Of a DNA stretch of 64,000 nucleotides, positions 37,734 to 47,900 are shown in pieces (the first letter of the stretch is position 1; every line of letters starts with the position of its first letter). The position numbers were made by a program, and so were the translations under genes. The DNA lies in contig BNUQ01000001.1 of assembly GCA_025997475.1 (NCBI GenBank), positions 1-64,000 on the forward strand. Direction: 5' to 3'. The DNA comes from Planctomycetales bacterium. Lineage in GTDB: Bacteria; Planctomycetota; SZUA-567. The notes below the pieces were generated by a model. It made no database searches. It saw only the letters and a list, made by a program, of their open reading frames with translations, and was not told where the DNA came from.

Positions 37734-40700
37734 CTAATCCGCATTCACCGCCACGTTCGGGCGCGGGATTTTGGAGTAGTGGTGGAAACTTTCGAGCGCC
37801 GCTTCGATGCGCGTTAGGTAGCCCGCGTCGGCGCCGTGTCCGTCGAATTGCAAAATCAAATACGGTTTGCCCGACTTGCTCGCCGCATCGTCCGCACCGC
37901 CCGCCGCGCCGCGAGCGCCGCGCGCGCCGCTCATCATTTCTTTGAAATACGTCAGAATATAACTGTCCGGTCCGCACATAAAGTTGGTGAAATAAATCGG
38001 GAACCAGCGCGGGTGTTTGGCGACGTATTGCGCCGCCGCCAAAATTTTCTGCCCGTAATGCCAATACATATTGTTGTATTCCGGCAACAGCGCGTTCACG
38101 TCAAGCGGAATCTGGTCTTGATAAATCACCGGATAACCCATTTCGGCGATTTTACGCGGCAATTCCAACGTCATCCCGAAATCCACCGTGTTATACGGAC
38201 GCCCGATGCAGACGATTCCCAATTGATTTTGCGCCGCCAACTGCCGCTCCGCCGCCGCGCCGAGTTCCCGCGCTTTCGCCAAAAATTCCGCTTGCGCCGT
38301 TTTCGCCCGCCGCAACGCCGCCGTGATTTTTTCGCTGTTCACGCCGAGCGGCGCGGACAGCGCGGCGGTCAAATCCCGCACTTGTTGCCGTTCGTCGAGA
38401 TTAAACTGCATCAGCGGCGCGAGCAATTTATCGCCCCACGGCAAACCTTCCGCCGCCCGCAACACCGCCGGATGCGCCTGCACGTAACAACAAAAATGCG
38501 CGTCGGTGAAGCCCGCCGGCACCGGCTCGCGCAACATATGCGGCACCAGAACGTAATCGACCAGGTCGGCGTCGAGCATCAATTTCGCGTGTCCGTGGCT
38601 CATCACCACCGGCGCGCAGTATTCGGCTTGCACGACTTCCTTGCCGGCGAGCATCACCTCTTCGGTCGAGCGCCCGCTCAACACGACGGTGCAACCGAGT
38701 TCGGTCAAAAACGCCTGCCAAAACGGATAATAGCCATACGTGCCGAGCGACCGCAAAACGCCGACGCGCCGCCCGAGCGCGCCCGCCGGTTTCAGCGGTT
38801 TCGCCCACGCGATTTCGCGCTCCCGCCAGAACGAAAAATTTTCATTCGGCTTGGCGCGGACTTTTTGCTCGCGGTAATCGCGCCCGCATTTCAAACCCCA
38901 CGCTAACGTCCCCGCGCCGGTTTTGATGAGCGACAAATTACAGCGGTTATGGCAGAGTTCGCAGGTCTCGTAATCGACGCCGACTTTTTCGTCGGCGAAT
39001 TGGAAGCCGACGAATTTCGCCGATTTTTGCTCTTCCGGCACGCGGTCTTGCGCGAGCAAACACATCCCGAGCGCGCCGGTAACGTGGCAAAATTCGCTGA
39101 CCGCAATCGGCTTTTGCAATTCGACTTCAAACGCCGCGACAAGCCCGCGATTGCGCGCCGTCGCGCCCTGAAAATAAATATGCTCGCCGATTTGCAAGCC
39201 GCCGACGACTTTGTTCAGATAATTATCGCGGACGGAATGCAACACCGCCGCCGCGACTTGCTCGCGCGTCCAACCGCGCGCCAGCAAAATATCGAGGTCG
39301 CGCTCCATATACACGGTGCAACGGTCGGAGGTCTGCGGACATTCCTGCCCCATCACGCGGTCGGCGTATTCTTCGAGCGGAATGCCGAGTTTCAGCGCCT
39401 GTTCCTCGACGAAACTGCCGGTGCCGGCGGCGCAGACGTAGTTCATAATCGAGTTATAGACCATCCCGTTTTGCAGTTGCGTGAATTTCGCGTCCTGCCC
39501 GCCGAGTTCGATAATCGTGTCCACCAACGGGTCGATAAACGCCGCCGCTTCGGCGTGCGCGGTGATTTCGTTCATCGCCAAATCCGCGCCGATTAACGCG
39601 CCAATCATTTTGCGACCGGAGCCGGTGGTCCCGACGCCTTGCACGTCAAGCGTAAAACCGCCCTCGCGCTCCATTTCGCTGAACGCCTTAAACAACAGTT
39701 GGACGGCGCTAATCGGGTCGCCCGCGGTTTTGCGATAAATCCAGCCGACGACTTCTTTTTTGTCGTCGAGGACGAGCGCTTTCGTCGAGGTCGAGCCGAT
39801 GTCGATGCCGAGCGCGACGCGGATTTTTACGCTTGCCGATTTGCCGTCGACCGATTTGCCGGCGACCGATTTGTCGGCGACCGATTTGTCGGCGACCGAT
39901 TTGATAATCGCGATTTCGGATTTATCGGCGTTGACCCAGTGTTTATGGGTTTTCATCGCGGGATATTTGCTCAACACCAGTTGGAGCGGCGGGCGGAGGA
40001 AACTGCGTTTTTGCGTGTCGTCTTCGACGCGCAGAGCGTTCAGCGTTACGCCGCCGAGACCGCGGTTTTCGCGGGCGACCAACGCCGCGCCGAGCGAGTT
40101 CACTAATTCGGGGCGGTCGGGAACAATCACCGGATTCCCAAGTTTTTCGCCGATGGCGTTGATGACGATTTTATTTTTCGCGACGCCGCCGATGACGGCG
40201 GTTTTGCCGGACAGCGTCCGTCCGCCGAGCAAGCCGTCAACGGTCGAATTGCCTAATCCCGCGCATAAACCGGCGGCGATGGCTTCGACGGAAAAGCCCT
40301 CTTGTTGCAAGTGAATCATATCGCTTTTGGCGAACACGGCGCACCGCGTCGCGACGCTCGGCGGACGTTTTTGATACGCGCCGGCGCGTTCGGCGAGTTC
40401 CTCCGGCGGCACTTGCAGGCGCAACGCCTGCTGGTCGAGAAACGCGCCGGTGCCGGAGGCGCAGGCGGAATTGATGCGCGACGAATGATATTTGCCGTGT
40501 TCGTCAAGTTGCGTCAGCGAGAACGAGCCGCCGCCGATGTAGATGATATTGCGGACGGCGGGGACTAATTGTTTCGCGCCTTCGACGCCGGCGACGATGG
40601 AGTCGATATACACGCCGCCGACCGGCAAATTCTCGCCGCCGCTACCGGTGCGGACGACGCCGGTGATGGCGGCGAGGTCGAATTTTTTCAACGTTTCCTG

Positions 40701-40820
40701 CAAGCAAGTCGCCGGCGCGCCGTGATGTCGCGCGTATTCCTGTCGCAAAATACGCGCCTCGTCGTCAATTAGCGTCAAACTCAACCCGATACTGCCGACA
40801 TCAATTCCTAAATAAGACAT
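37734..40820 (-). CDS. Double BadF/HgdC-type activase with DUF2229 region
   Basis: 1,028 residues. Two ASKHA ATPase modules of the 2-hydroxyacyl-CoA dehydratase activator family: module 1 starts MSYLGIDVGSIGLSLTLI, module 2 near residue 325 (LGIDIGSTSTKALVLDD). Both have the cluster-binding ACASGTGAFLD / VCAAGTGSFVEEQ cysteines. A low-complexity linker of repeated ADKSV units (about 300-320) joins them. The C-terminal 400 residues, with cysteines in CELCHNRCNLS and EYCAPVV, match DUF2229. This arrangement recurs as a large single protein in anaerobes. The classic reaction is ATP-driven electron transfer to a radical dehydratase; no dehydratase subunits lie nearby, so the partner is unknown. 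AAAGGAA precedes the ATG. Confidence 0.88.
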   Translation of the reverse strand: MSYLGIDVGSIGLSLTLIDDEARILRQEYARHHGAPATCLQETLKKFDLAAITGVVRTGSGGENLPVGGVYIDSIVAGVEGAKQLVPAVRNIIYIGGGSFSLTQLDEHGKYHSSRINSACASGTGAFLDQQALRLQVPPEELAERAGAYQKRPPSVATRCAVFAKSDMIHLQQEGFSVEAIAAGLCAGLGNSTVDGLLGGRTLSGKTAVIGGVAKNKIVINAIGEKLGNPVIVPDRPELVNSLGAALVARENRGLGGVTLNALRVEDDTQKRSFLRPPLQLVLSKYPAMKTHKHWVNADKSEIAIIKSVADKSVADKSVAGKSVDGKSASVKIRVALGIDIGSTSTKALVLDDKKEVVGWIYRKTAGDPISAVQLLFKAFSEMEREGGFTLDVQGVGTTGSGRKMIGALIGADLAMNEITAHAEAAAFIDPLVDTIIELGGQDAKFTQLQNGMVYNSIMNYVCAAGTGSFVEEQALKLGIPLEEYADRVMGQECPQTSDRCTVYMERDLDILLARGWTREQVAAAVLHSVRDNYLNKVVGGLQIGEHIYFQGATARNRGLVAAFEVELQKPIAVSEFCHVTGALGMCLLAQDRVPEEQKSAKFVGFQFADEKVGVDYETCELCHNRCNLSLIKTGAGTLAWGLKCGRDYREQKVRAKPNENFSFWREREIAWAKPLKPAGALGRRVGVLRSLGTYGYYPFWQAFLTELGCTVVLSGRSTEEVMLAGKEVVQAEYCAPVVMSHGHAKLMLDADLVDYVLVPHMLREPVPAGFTDAHFCCYVQAHPAVLRAAEGLPWGDKLLAPLMQFNLDERQQVRDLTAALSAPLGVNSEKITAALRRAKTAQAEFLAKARELGAAAERQLAAQNQLGIVCIGRPYNTVDFGMTLELPRKIAEMGYPVIYQDQIPLDVNALLPEYNNMYWHYGQKILAAAQYVAKHPRWFPIYFTNFMCGPDSYILTYFKEMMSGARGARGAAGGADDAASKSGKPYLILQFDGHGADAGYLTRIEAALESFHHYSKIPRPNVAVNAD

Positions 40821-40929
40821 AGCGATTTTCCTTTATGGCGTGAAAGCGTGCGAAGCGGAAATCAAGAACGGTCGCGCGATTTTGACCATTAAACCGCTCG
40901 GCGCAATTCTTAATTTTGGAGTTACTTAG

Positions 40930-41100
40930 AACTTATCCGCATATCAAACCAATCGGCGGTTTGCCCCGTCAGGGGCAATATGTCGGCAGAAACACCGCCG
41001 CCACCTACAACCGCCCCCTTGGGGGCGCAATGTCGGTAGGGACGCAATGTCGGTCAAATGGCGCTTGATGCTCGCTACCGACATTCCATAATCATCGTTT
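40930..41100. repeat. Palindrome-rich intergenic DNA
   Basis: AATGTCGGTAG (41029-41039) pairs with CTACCGACATT (41075-41085). GCCCC GTCA GGGGC (near 40970) and GCCCCC TT GGGGGC (near 41015) are smaller hairpins. The 306-bp spacer between manA and the activase gene shows no gene. A degenerate heptamer-type core (GCGTGCGAAGCGG) lies at about 40850. Confidence 0.6.
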
Positions 41101-41126
41101 TGTTCCTTACTCTAAACGCTAAAAAA

Positions 41127-41930
41127 TTACCGCGCGCGAATTCGCAGCACGGCGAGGTCGCCGCGTCGAGAAATTTTTTCGGCGGCGGGGCAATAAAAAG
41201 TGTCTTCGGCGCGCGCCGGAATTTCCGCGCCGGTCTCGCCGCGTAAAAATCCCTCGCCGGTCAGCACGAACAACACTTCGTCGCCCGCGCCGGCGAACGT
41301 TTCGCCGTTAATAATTTCCCACGTGAAATAAGGACATTCAAATTTATCGACGGCGACCGCCGCCGCCGATAAATCCTTGACGACCGCCAAGCCGCGGTCG
41401 ATATGCACTTCGCGCCCGCGCCCCCAGTCATACAAGCGATAAGTAACGTCGCTCGATTCCTGAATTTCGAGCAACCGCATTCCGCCGCCAATCGCGTGCA
41501 CCAATCCCGCCGGAATATACAGCCAGTCGCCGTTGCGCACCGCCACCGAACGCAAATAGCCGTCAAGCCGGTTTTCGTTGATTGCCGCGCGTAAGGCGGT
41601 CGCGTCGGGCTTGCCGTTGAAACCGGCGACGAGCGCCGCGTCCGCCGCCGCTTGCAGGACCAACCACCCTTCGGATTTGCCGCGGGAATTTTCGTGTTTG
41701 CCGGCGTAGTCGTCGTCGGGATGCACTTGCACCGACAGCGTTTCGTTGGCTTGAATTACTTTGATGAGCAACGGATATTTTCCGCCGGTAACGGTCGCAA
41801 ACGACGCGCCGGCGGGAATTTTGCCGGCGGTGTCGAGTTCCACGCTCGCGCACCCGTGCGGGTGGTCGGAGACCAACCAACGTTCATAACCCCAAATTTT
41901 TTCCGAAATGAAAGGTTGCAGTTTAAGCAT
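41127..41930 (-). CDS. manA: Mannose-6-phosphate isomerase, class I
   Basis: 267 residues, short form. Zinc-binding motifs are visible: SVQVHPDDDYAGKHE (about 70) and LVHAIGGGMRLLEIQESSDVTYRLYDWGR (about 143-171). It interconverts mannose 6-phosphate and fructose 6-phosphate, linking glycolysis to mannose-containing polymers. AGGAG precedes the ATG. It lies on the same strand as the activase gene but 306 bp apart. Confidence 0.93.
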   Translation of the reverse strand: MLKLQPFISEKIWGYERWLVSDHPHGCASVELDTAGKIPAGASFATVTGGKYPLLIKVIQANETLSVQVHPDDDYAGKHENSRGKSEGWLVLQAAADAALVAGFNGKPDATALRAAINENRLDGYLRSVAVRNGDWLYIPAGLVHAIGGGMRLLEIQESSDVTYRLYDWGRGREVHIDRGLAVVKDLSAAAVAVDKFECPYFTWEIINGETFAGAGDEVLFVLTGEGFLRGETGAEIPARAEDTFYCPAAEKISRRGDLAVLRIRAR

Positions 41931-42001
41931 CGGCGGACTCCTGTATGTGAAGGGATGAGTAAAAGACGATTGACGGCGCAGTTAGATTAGAGTTGTTCGG
42001 T

Positions 42002-42387
42002 AACTCATATTATGCGATTAGTGTTAGTGCTGTTGCAACGAAGAATTTGAAAAAACTCCGCTAATCGCGCTGAAAGGGACGCAGTCCCGTAGCGCGAAAT
42101 ATATCAGCCTATGGTAAGGCGCACGCTCTTGGCGCCGCCACCATAGGTAGCGGTTGATTGATAAAACCATCCGACAGTTCCGCCGTTAGGCGGCAAACGC
42201 CGCCGGTGGCGGCGAGAGCGGTTCGCCAAAACGCGGCGAACCGTCCAATTGCGGTTGGCGCCGATGCGCCGTTTTTACCTATGGTGGCGCGGCTGATAGA
42301 GCGTCGCCGCTTACCATAGGCTGATATATTTCGCCCCGTTGGGGCGGACTGGCGGAATGATTATCAAATTCGTGTAACACGCAGTTA
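42002..42387. repeat. MITE-like structured element, copy B
   Basis: Closely matches copy A (4565-4939). Shared parts include TTGCAACGAAGAATTTG near the left end, ATATCAGCCTATGGTAAG (42101-42118) perfectly paired with 42310-42327, CGCCACCATAGGTA and its inverted partner, and GGTTCGCC/GGCGAACC. The ends (AACTCATATTATGCG; CGTGTAACACGCAGTT) are less conserved. Different bases fill the hairpins at both flanks, so stems are kept while their sequences change. Confidence 0.8.
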
Positions 42388-42433
42388 GTAACCATCAAGA
42401 TACGTTCTTTTTTGAAAACTCACTTTCTCACGA

Positions 42434-42470
42434 AAAACCCCACTCGGCTTCGCGCCTTGATGGGGTTTTT
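42434..42470. terminator. Bidirectional terminator of glucokinase
   Basis: AAAAACCCCA (42433-42442) pairs with TGGGGTTTTT (42461-42470) around a loop containing CGGCTTCGCG. T-runs exist on both strands. It lies 38 bp past the glucokinase stop. Confidence 0.75.
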
Positions 42471-42507
42471 AACGGGTAATTTTTAATTTGCAATTCGTAA
42501 TTGCTCT

Positions 42508-43455
42508 TTACGCCAACAGTCGCAACGCGCAACCGGCGGCGCCGACGACGCCGGCGTCTTCGCCCAAGGTCGCGGATAAAATTTGCATATGTTGGACGGG
42601 GCGGGCAAAGGGGCGATTGACGTAGGCGGCGCGAATCTGGTCGAACAGAAAATCGCCGGCTTGAATCGGTCCGCCGCTAATCACCAACCGGTCGGGATTG
42701 AGCAAATTCGCCAAGTTCGACGCGGCGACCGCGATGTAGTGCGCCGTTCCCGCGACAATTTCTTTCGCGAGTTCGTCGCCCTCTTTCGCGGCGGTAAAAA
42801 TTTCGCGGCACGAAACCGCCGCCGCCGTCAAACTCGACGGGCGACCGGCTTGGCGCGCCTCGACAAAACGCCCGACGGTCGAAGTGGCGGAGGCGTAGGC
42901 CTCGAGGCAACCGCGTTGTCCGCAGGCGCATTGCCGCCCGCCGTCGAGAATCACGGTGTGTCCAAGTTCGCCGCCCGTCCACGACGGACCGCGTCGCAGT
43001 TGCCCGTCGATGACGACCGCGCCGCCGACGCCGGTGCCGAGCGTCATCATTATCATCGTTTGCGCGCCCTTGCCGGCGCCGGCGATAAACTCGCCGTAAC
43101 CCGCCGCGTTGGCGTCGTTTTCCAAAATGGTTTTCAGTCCGGTCAAGTCGCCGAGCGTTTTGACGACCGGCACGTCAAACCACTGCAAATTCGGCGCGTG
43201 AATCACAATTCCCTGGTCGCCGTCGAGCGGTCCGGGACACGCGATGCACAAGCCGCCGACCTCGCTTTTGTCGATTTTGGCGTCGCGCAACAGCTCGTCC
43301 GTCAATTGCGCGAGCGACCGCATCACCGCCGCAAAACCGTCCGCCGCCGGCGTCGAGCAACGATTGCGCGCCGCGATATGCAGGTCGCGGTCCACCGCCG
43401 CCGCGCGCGCGTTGGTGCCGCCCAAATCAATTCCGACCACATATTTTTTGCTCAT
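42508..43455 (-). CDS. ROK-family glucokinase
   Basis: 315 residues. VVGIDLGGTNARAAAVD is the phosphate-1 ATP motif, ILENDANAAGYGEF has the catalytic Asp, TLGTGVGGAVV is the phosphate-2 loop, and GGRQCACGQRGCLEAYAS is the ROK CxCGxxGCxE zinc motif. Full length. It most likely phosphorylates glucose; other ROK kinases act on fructose, mannose or N-acetyl sugars, so specificity is inferred. AAAGG precedes the ATG. It lies downstream of a sugar-binding protein gene on the same strand and may act on the imported sugar. Confidence 0.9.
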   Translation of the reverse strand: MSKKYVVGIDLGGTNARAAAVDRDLHIAARNRCSTPAADGFAAVMRSLAQLTDELLRDAKIDKSEVGGLCIACPGPLDGDQGIVIHAPNLQWFDVPVVKTLGDLTGLKTILENDANAAGYGEFIAGAGKGAQTMIMMTLGTGVGGAVVIDGQLRRGPSWTGGELGHTVILDGGRQCACGQRGCLEAYASATSTVGRFVEARQAGRPSSLTAAAVSCREIFTAAKEGDELAKEIVAGTAHYIAVAASNLANLLNPDRLVISGGPIQAGDFLFDQIRAAYVNRPFARPVQHMQILSATLGEDAGVVGAAGCALRLLA

Positions 43456-43472
43456 AGGTTGCCTTTCGGAAG

Positions 43473-43580
43473 AGCAATTAACCGTTCACGATTAACCATC
43501 GAGGCGTTGTCGTAAAAACGGCGCGAAGCGATTTCTACCGCCAAACTCCGCAATTGTTAACGGTGAACGGTTAATTGTAA
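43473..43580. repeat. Heptamer-arm intergenic repeat (AACCGTT/ATTAACC type)
   Basis: CAATTAACCGTTCACGATTAA pairs with the right arm TTAACGGTGAACGGTTAATTG. The core is ACGGCGCGAAGCGATTTCT and CAAACTCCG follows. The arms use a sequence different from the other copies, but the layout is the same. Confidence 0.78.
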
Positions 43581-43582
43581 AT

Positions 43583-44635
43583 TTATTTGAACTGTTCCGC
43601 CTTGTAATAGCCGCTGTCAAACAGCACCGGCGCGATGTTTTCTTTGGTAACGATAATCGAGTCGCACAGATACGACGGAATCACTTTGACGCCGTTGTTG
43701 TAGTCGGTCGTGTTGTTGACTTCCGGCTCTTTGCCTTCGAGGATGGCGGCGACCATCGCCACGACTTTGTCCGCCAAAATCCGCGTGTCTTTGAAAATCG
43801 ACATCGTTTGCGAGCCGTTCAGCAAATTGCGCACCGTCATCACGTCGCAATCCATACCGGTTACAATCGGGAAATTGTCCGGCGTGTAGCCCGCGTCGAT
43901 TAACGCCGTCGAAATGCCGTTGGCGATGGAGTCGTTGGTGCCTAACACGGCGGAAAGTTTCACGTCGTCGGGACCGTAGTTGTTGCCGGTGAGCAGATTT
44001 TCCATCCGTTTTTGCGCTTCTTCGGTGGACCAATTCTTCGTGGCGATTTCGGCTTTGGTGGTTTGTCCCGACAACACTTTCAGTTTGCCGTTGTCGATGA
44101 ACGGTTTGAGAATCGACATCGCGCCCTGATAGTAAAACTCGGAGTTGTTGTCGTCCGCCGAACCGGTGAACAACTCGACGTTGAACGGACCGGCGGCGTG
44201 GTCGAGGTCGAGTTTGTCTTTGATGAACTGCCCCTGAATTTCGCCGAGTTTGAAATTGTCGAACGAGGCGTAATAACTGACGGCGTCGGTGTTCATAATC
44301 AGTCGGTCGTAGGCGATGACCGGAATGTTGGCGGCTTTGGCGTTCGCCAACACGGACGAGAGCGACGAGCCGTCAATCGCGGCGATGACCAAGACCTTGC
44401 AACCGTTTTGAATCAGATTTTCGATTTCGTTGACTTGAATGGAAATGTCGTTGTTGGTGCTGTATTGCAAATCGACGTCGTAGCCCTTGGCTTCCAACAC
44501 GGCTTTCATATTGGCGCCGTCGTGATTCCAGCGCTCCAAATTTTTCGTCGGCATCGCCACGCCGACTTTCTCGCCCGCCGCGGTCATCAACATCCCGAAC
44601 GCGCCACACAGAACCGCCATTAGTAATTTCTTCAT
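43583..44635 (-). CDS. Periplasmic sugar-binding protein, ChvE/XylF type
   Basis: 350 residues. The signal peptide MKKLLMAVLCGAFGMLMTAAG is followed by a type I periplasmic binding fold: KVGVAMPTKNLERWNHDGANM, NLIQNGCKVLVIAAID, IPVIAYDRLI and VTGMDCDVMTVRNLLNGSQ match ChvE-like multiple-sugar binding proteins. The ligand is probably a monosaccharide such as xylose, glucose or galactose. GAGGAGG precedes the ATG. The ATPase and permease genes expected downstream are absent, so it may use distant partners or serve a chemoreceptor. Confidence 0.9.
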   Translation of the reverse strand: MKKLLMAVLCGAFGMLMTAAGEKVGVAMPTKNLERWNHDGANMKAVLEAKGYDVDLQYSTNNDISIQVNEIENLIQNGCKVLVIAAIDGSSLSSVLANAKAANIPVIAYDRLIMNTDAVSYYASFDNFKLGEIQGQFIKDKLDLDHAAGPFNVELFTGSADDNNSEFYYQGAMSILKPFIDNGKLKVLSGQTTKAEIATKNWSTEEAQKRMENLLTGNNYGPDDVKLSAVLGTNDSIANGISTALIDAGYTPDNFPIVTGMDCDVMTVRNLLNGSQTMSIFKDTRILADKVVAMVAAILEGKEPEVNNTTDYNNGVKVIPSYLCDSIIVTKENIAPVLFDSGYYKAEQFK

Positions 44636-44954
44636 TTCTTTCCCTCCTCGATAAAACTACCGTCGCCCCACGCCACGGAATAGACGCGGATTCTTACCGC
44701 TTCGCCAACTAAAAGCGATAACGCGCGATCGGCGAAGCGACGGATTTCAGAGTTTTTTTGCGGAATGAAAAAGTTCGGGCGACCGGCAAAACGGTATGGG
44801 GAAAATCGCCGCCGCCGCCGCGCTCGTTTGGCGGTTAGAGCGTCGCGGGGCAATGGCGAATTACGAAGGGCTAATTACGAATTCCCCCTTTTCCCTTTTC
44901 CCTTGCACGCCGAACTCTAAACTCCGCTCTCTAAACTCTAAACAGGGAGAGAAG
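44636..44954. other. Intergenic region before secA
   Basis: 319 bp between divergent genes. There are TAAACTC-type heptamers at about 44913-44942 and a CGGCGAAGCGACGG stretch near 44730. No gene, riboswitch or clear promoter was recognised. Confidence 0.5.
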
Positions 44955-47900
44955 ATGAGCATCACCGAATCGATTTTAGAAGGGGTGGCGGGCGCGTGGG
45001 GGAAAATTTTCGGCACGGCGAACGAGCGCGAACTGGCGCGGTTGTGGCCGCTCGTCGAACAGGTCAACGTCGAGTGGGGGAAAATCCGCGACCTGCCCGA
45101 CGCCGCGCTCTTCGCCAAAACGACCGAGTTTCGCCGCCGGTTGGTCAAGGGCGAAACCGAAGACCAACTTTTGCCCGAAGCGTTCGCCGTCTGTCGCGAA
45201 GCCAGCCACCGCACGCACGGCGGGCGCCAAATGATTGCCGGCAATTACTCGCGTCTCGAATATAAAAACGGCAAGTTCACCTATCTGCCGGAAGCGGGCG
45301 AACTGCCGTTTTTCGCGCACTTTGACGTGCAGGTCATCGGCGGCATCGTGTTGCATCAAGGCAAAATCGCCGAAATGGTAACCGGCGAAGGCAAAACGCT
45401 CGTCGCCACTCTGCCGTGTTACCTAAACGCGCTCCGCCCCACCGAAGAGTGGGTCGCCAAAGCCCGCGAATTGCAAGGCGACAATGTTGACGAGTGGCAA
45501 TTCAAGCCCTACGGACAAAACGCGGACGGCGCGTGGTCGCTCGTCCCGCGCCTGACGCCGCCGCCGGAAGACGTAACCGCGCCGCGCCCGCCGGACAATA
45601 TCATTCCGGTCGCGCAAGGCGTGCACGTCGTAACCGTCAACGATTATCTCGCCGCGCGCGACGCCGCCTACAACCGCCCGCTGTTCGCGTTCCTCGACCT
45701 TGAAGTCGGGGCGATTCAATCGTCGATGGACAACGAAGAGCGCCGGCTGATTTATTTCGGCGACATCGTCTACGGCACGAACAACGAATTCGGTTTCGAC
45801 TATTTGCGCGACAATCTCAAAGTCCGCCTGCACGACCAGGCGCAACGCGCGCGCCATTACGCCATTGTCGATGAAGTCGATAGCGTCCTCATCGACGAGG
45901 CGCGGACGCCGCTGATTATTTCCGGCTCGGCGGGAGAAAGCACCGACAAGTATTTCGCCGCCGACACCGTCGCCCGCCGCCTGACGGCGGTGAACCAAAT
46001 CGCGCTCGACGACATCATCGACCGGCAGATGAAAAGCGGCTTGCAACGCGAACAAGCCCGTATCGCCGCCGAAGCCGAATCCGGCGCGGATTACGTTTTT
46101 TCCGAGCGCGACCATTCGGTCAAACTCACCGAAAAAGGCACGCAACACGCCATCGAGTATTTGGGGCTGGGCGACATTTATTCCGGCGCGAATATGGACC
46201 TGCCGCACTTCATCGACAACGCGCTGAAAGCCCATTCGCTCTACAAACGCGACGTGCATTATCTGGTCAAAGACGGACAAGTGTTCATCGTCGATGAATT
46301 CACCGGTCGCGTGCTCGAAGGGCGCCGCTGGTCGGACGGCTTGCATCAAGCCGTCGAAGCGAAAGAGCAGTTGCGCATCAAAGAAGAGTCGCAAACCGTC
46401 GCGACCATCACCTTCCAAAATTTCTTCCGCCTGTATGAAAAACTCGGCGGGATGACCGGCACGGCGATGACCGAGGCGAAAGAATTTTTCAACATTTACA
46501 AACTCGGCGTCGTCAGCATTCCGACCAACCGCCCGCTCTGCCGCAAAAATTATCCCGACTTAATTTACGGCACGATTGCCGAAAAATGGACGGCGCTCGC
46601 CGACCACGTGTTGGAGGTTCACCGCACCGGTCGCCCGATTTTGATTGGCACGGTGTCGATTGAACATTCGGAAATCGTCGCCAATTCGCTCCGCGCGCGC
46701 GGCATCAAGCACGAAGTTCTGAACGCCAAAAACCACGCGCGGGAAGCCGAAATCGTGGCGCTCGCCGGACAACTCGGACAAGTAACCGTGGCGACGAATA
46801 TGGCGGGACGCGGCACGGACATTCAACTCGGCAATTTCACGTTGCTGGAATTGGTCGCGCACTGGCAGAAATGGGGCTTGGCGCCGAAAAAGAATTTCAC
46901 CGTGCCGGAGAACGGCGACGACGCTTTCCGCGCGGCGTTGCAGGCGGCGTGGGTCAAACATTATCTCCCGCCGGAAAAAGGCGCGGCGAAAGAGGCGACG
47001 GCGGATTACGCGAGTAAAAGTTTCGCGGAATGGGAGGCGATTTTACAAAAGCGCTATCAAGAACTCGGCATTGCGCCGCCGGTGATTTGCACCGCCGTCG
47101 CGGCGATGGGCGGGTTGCACATCGTCGGCAGTGAGCGGCACGAGTCGCGGCGGATTGACAATCAGTTGCGCGGACGGGCGGGGCGGCAGGGCGACCCGGG
47201 TTCGAGCCGGTTTTTCTTGTCGCTCGACGACGACATTATGCGTCTGTTCGCGCCGGAGCGGGTGCGGAAATTTATGCAATGGGCGGGGCTGAAAGACGGG
47301 ATGCCGATTGAAAGCGCGATGGTTACGAACTCCGTCGAAAAGGCGCAACGCAAAGTCGAAGAGCGCAATTTTGAAATGCGCAAAAACGTGCTGGAATACG
47401 ACGAAGTGATGAACGAACAGCGGCTTGTCGTGTATCGCAAACGGCAGGCGTGGTTAGCCGACCGCGAGTTGAAAGCGTCGCTCCTCGAAACGGTCGGCAA
47501 CTATATCGCCAAGCGCCTGAAAAGTTACGCGGCGGAAACCGAAGCGTGGAACGACGCGGAAATCGCCGACTTTTTCCGCGACGATTTCCTGACGCTAATT
47601 GCGCCGGAAGCGATGAAAGAAGTGCGGATGCAGGCGGACGGCGAAAACAAATTGCTCCATTGGTTGCAAGCCCAGTTCGCGGGCGCGTATGACGCCAAAG
47701 AGCGGCAAATCACGCCGGAGTTGGCGCGCTTGTTGGAAAAAATGGTGTTGCTCGAAATCATCGACCGCAAATGGATGGACCATCTTTACGCGATGGATTT
47801 GTTGAAGGAGGGCATCCACCTGCGCGGCTACGCCGGACAAGACCCGAAGATTCGCTACAAACTCGAAGGGTTTGAGATGTTCCAAGAAATGTGGGACTCG

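Noticed and set aside
45423..46418. A 331-codon minus-strand frame inside secA
   Set aside because: Its sequence is a shadow of the strongly conserved secA frame; no ribosome-binding site and no family resemblance.
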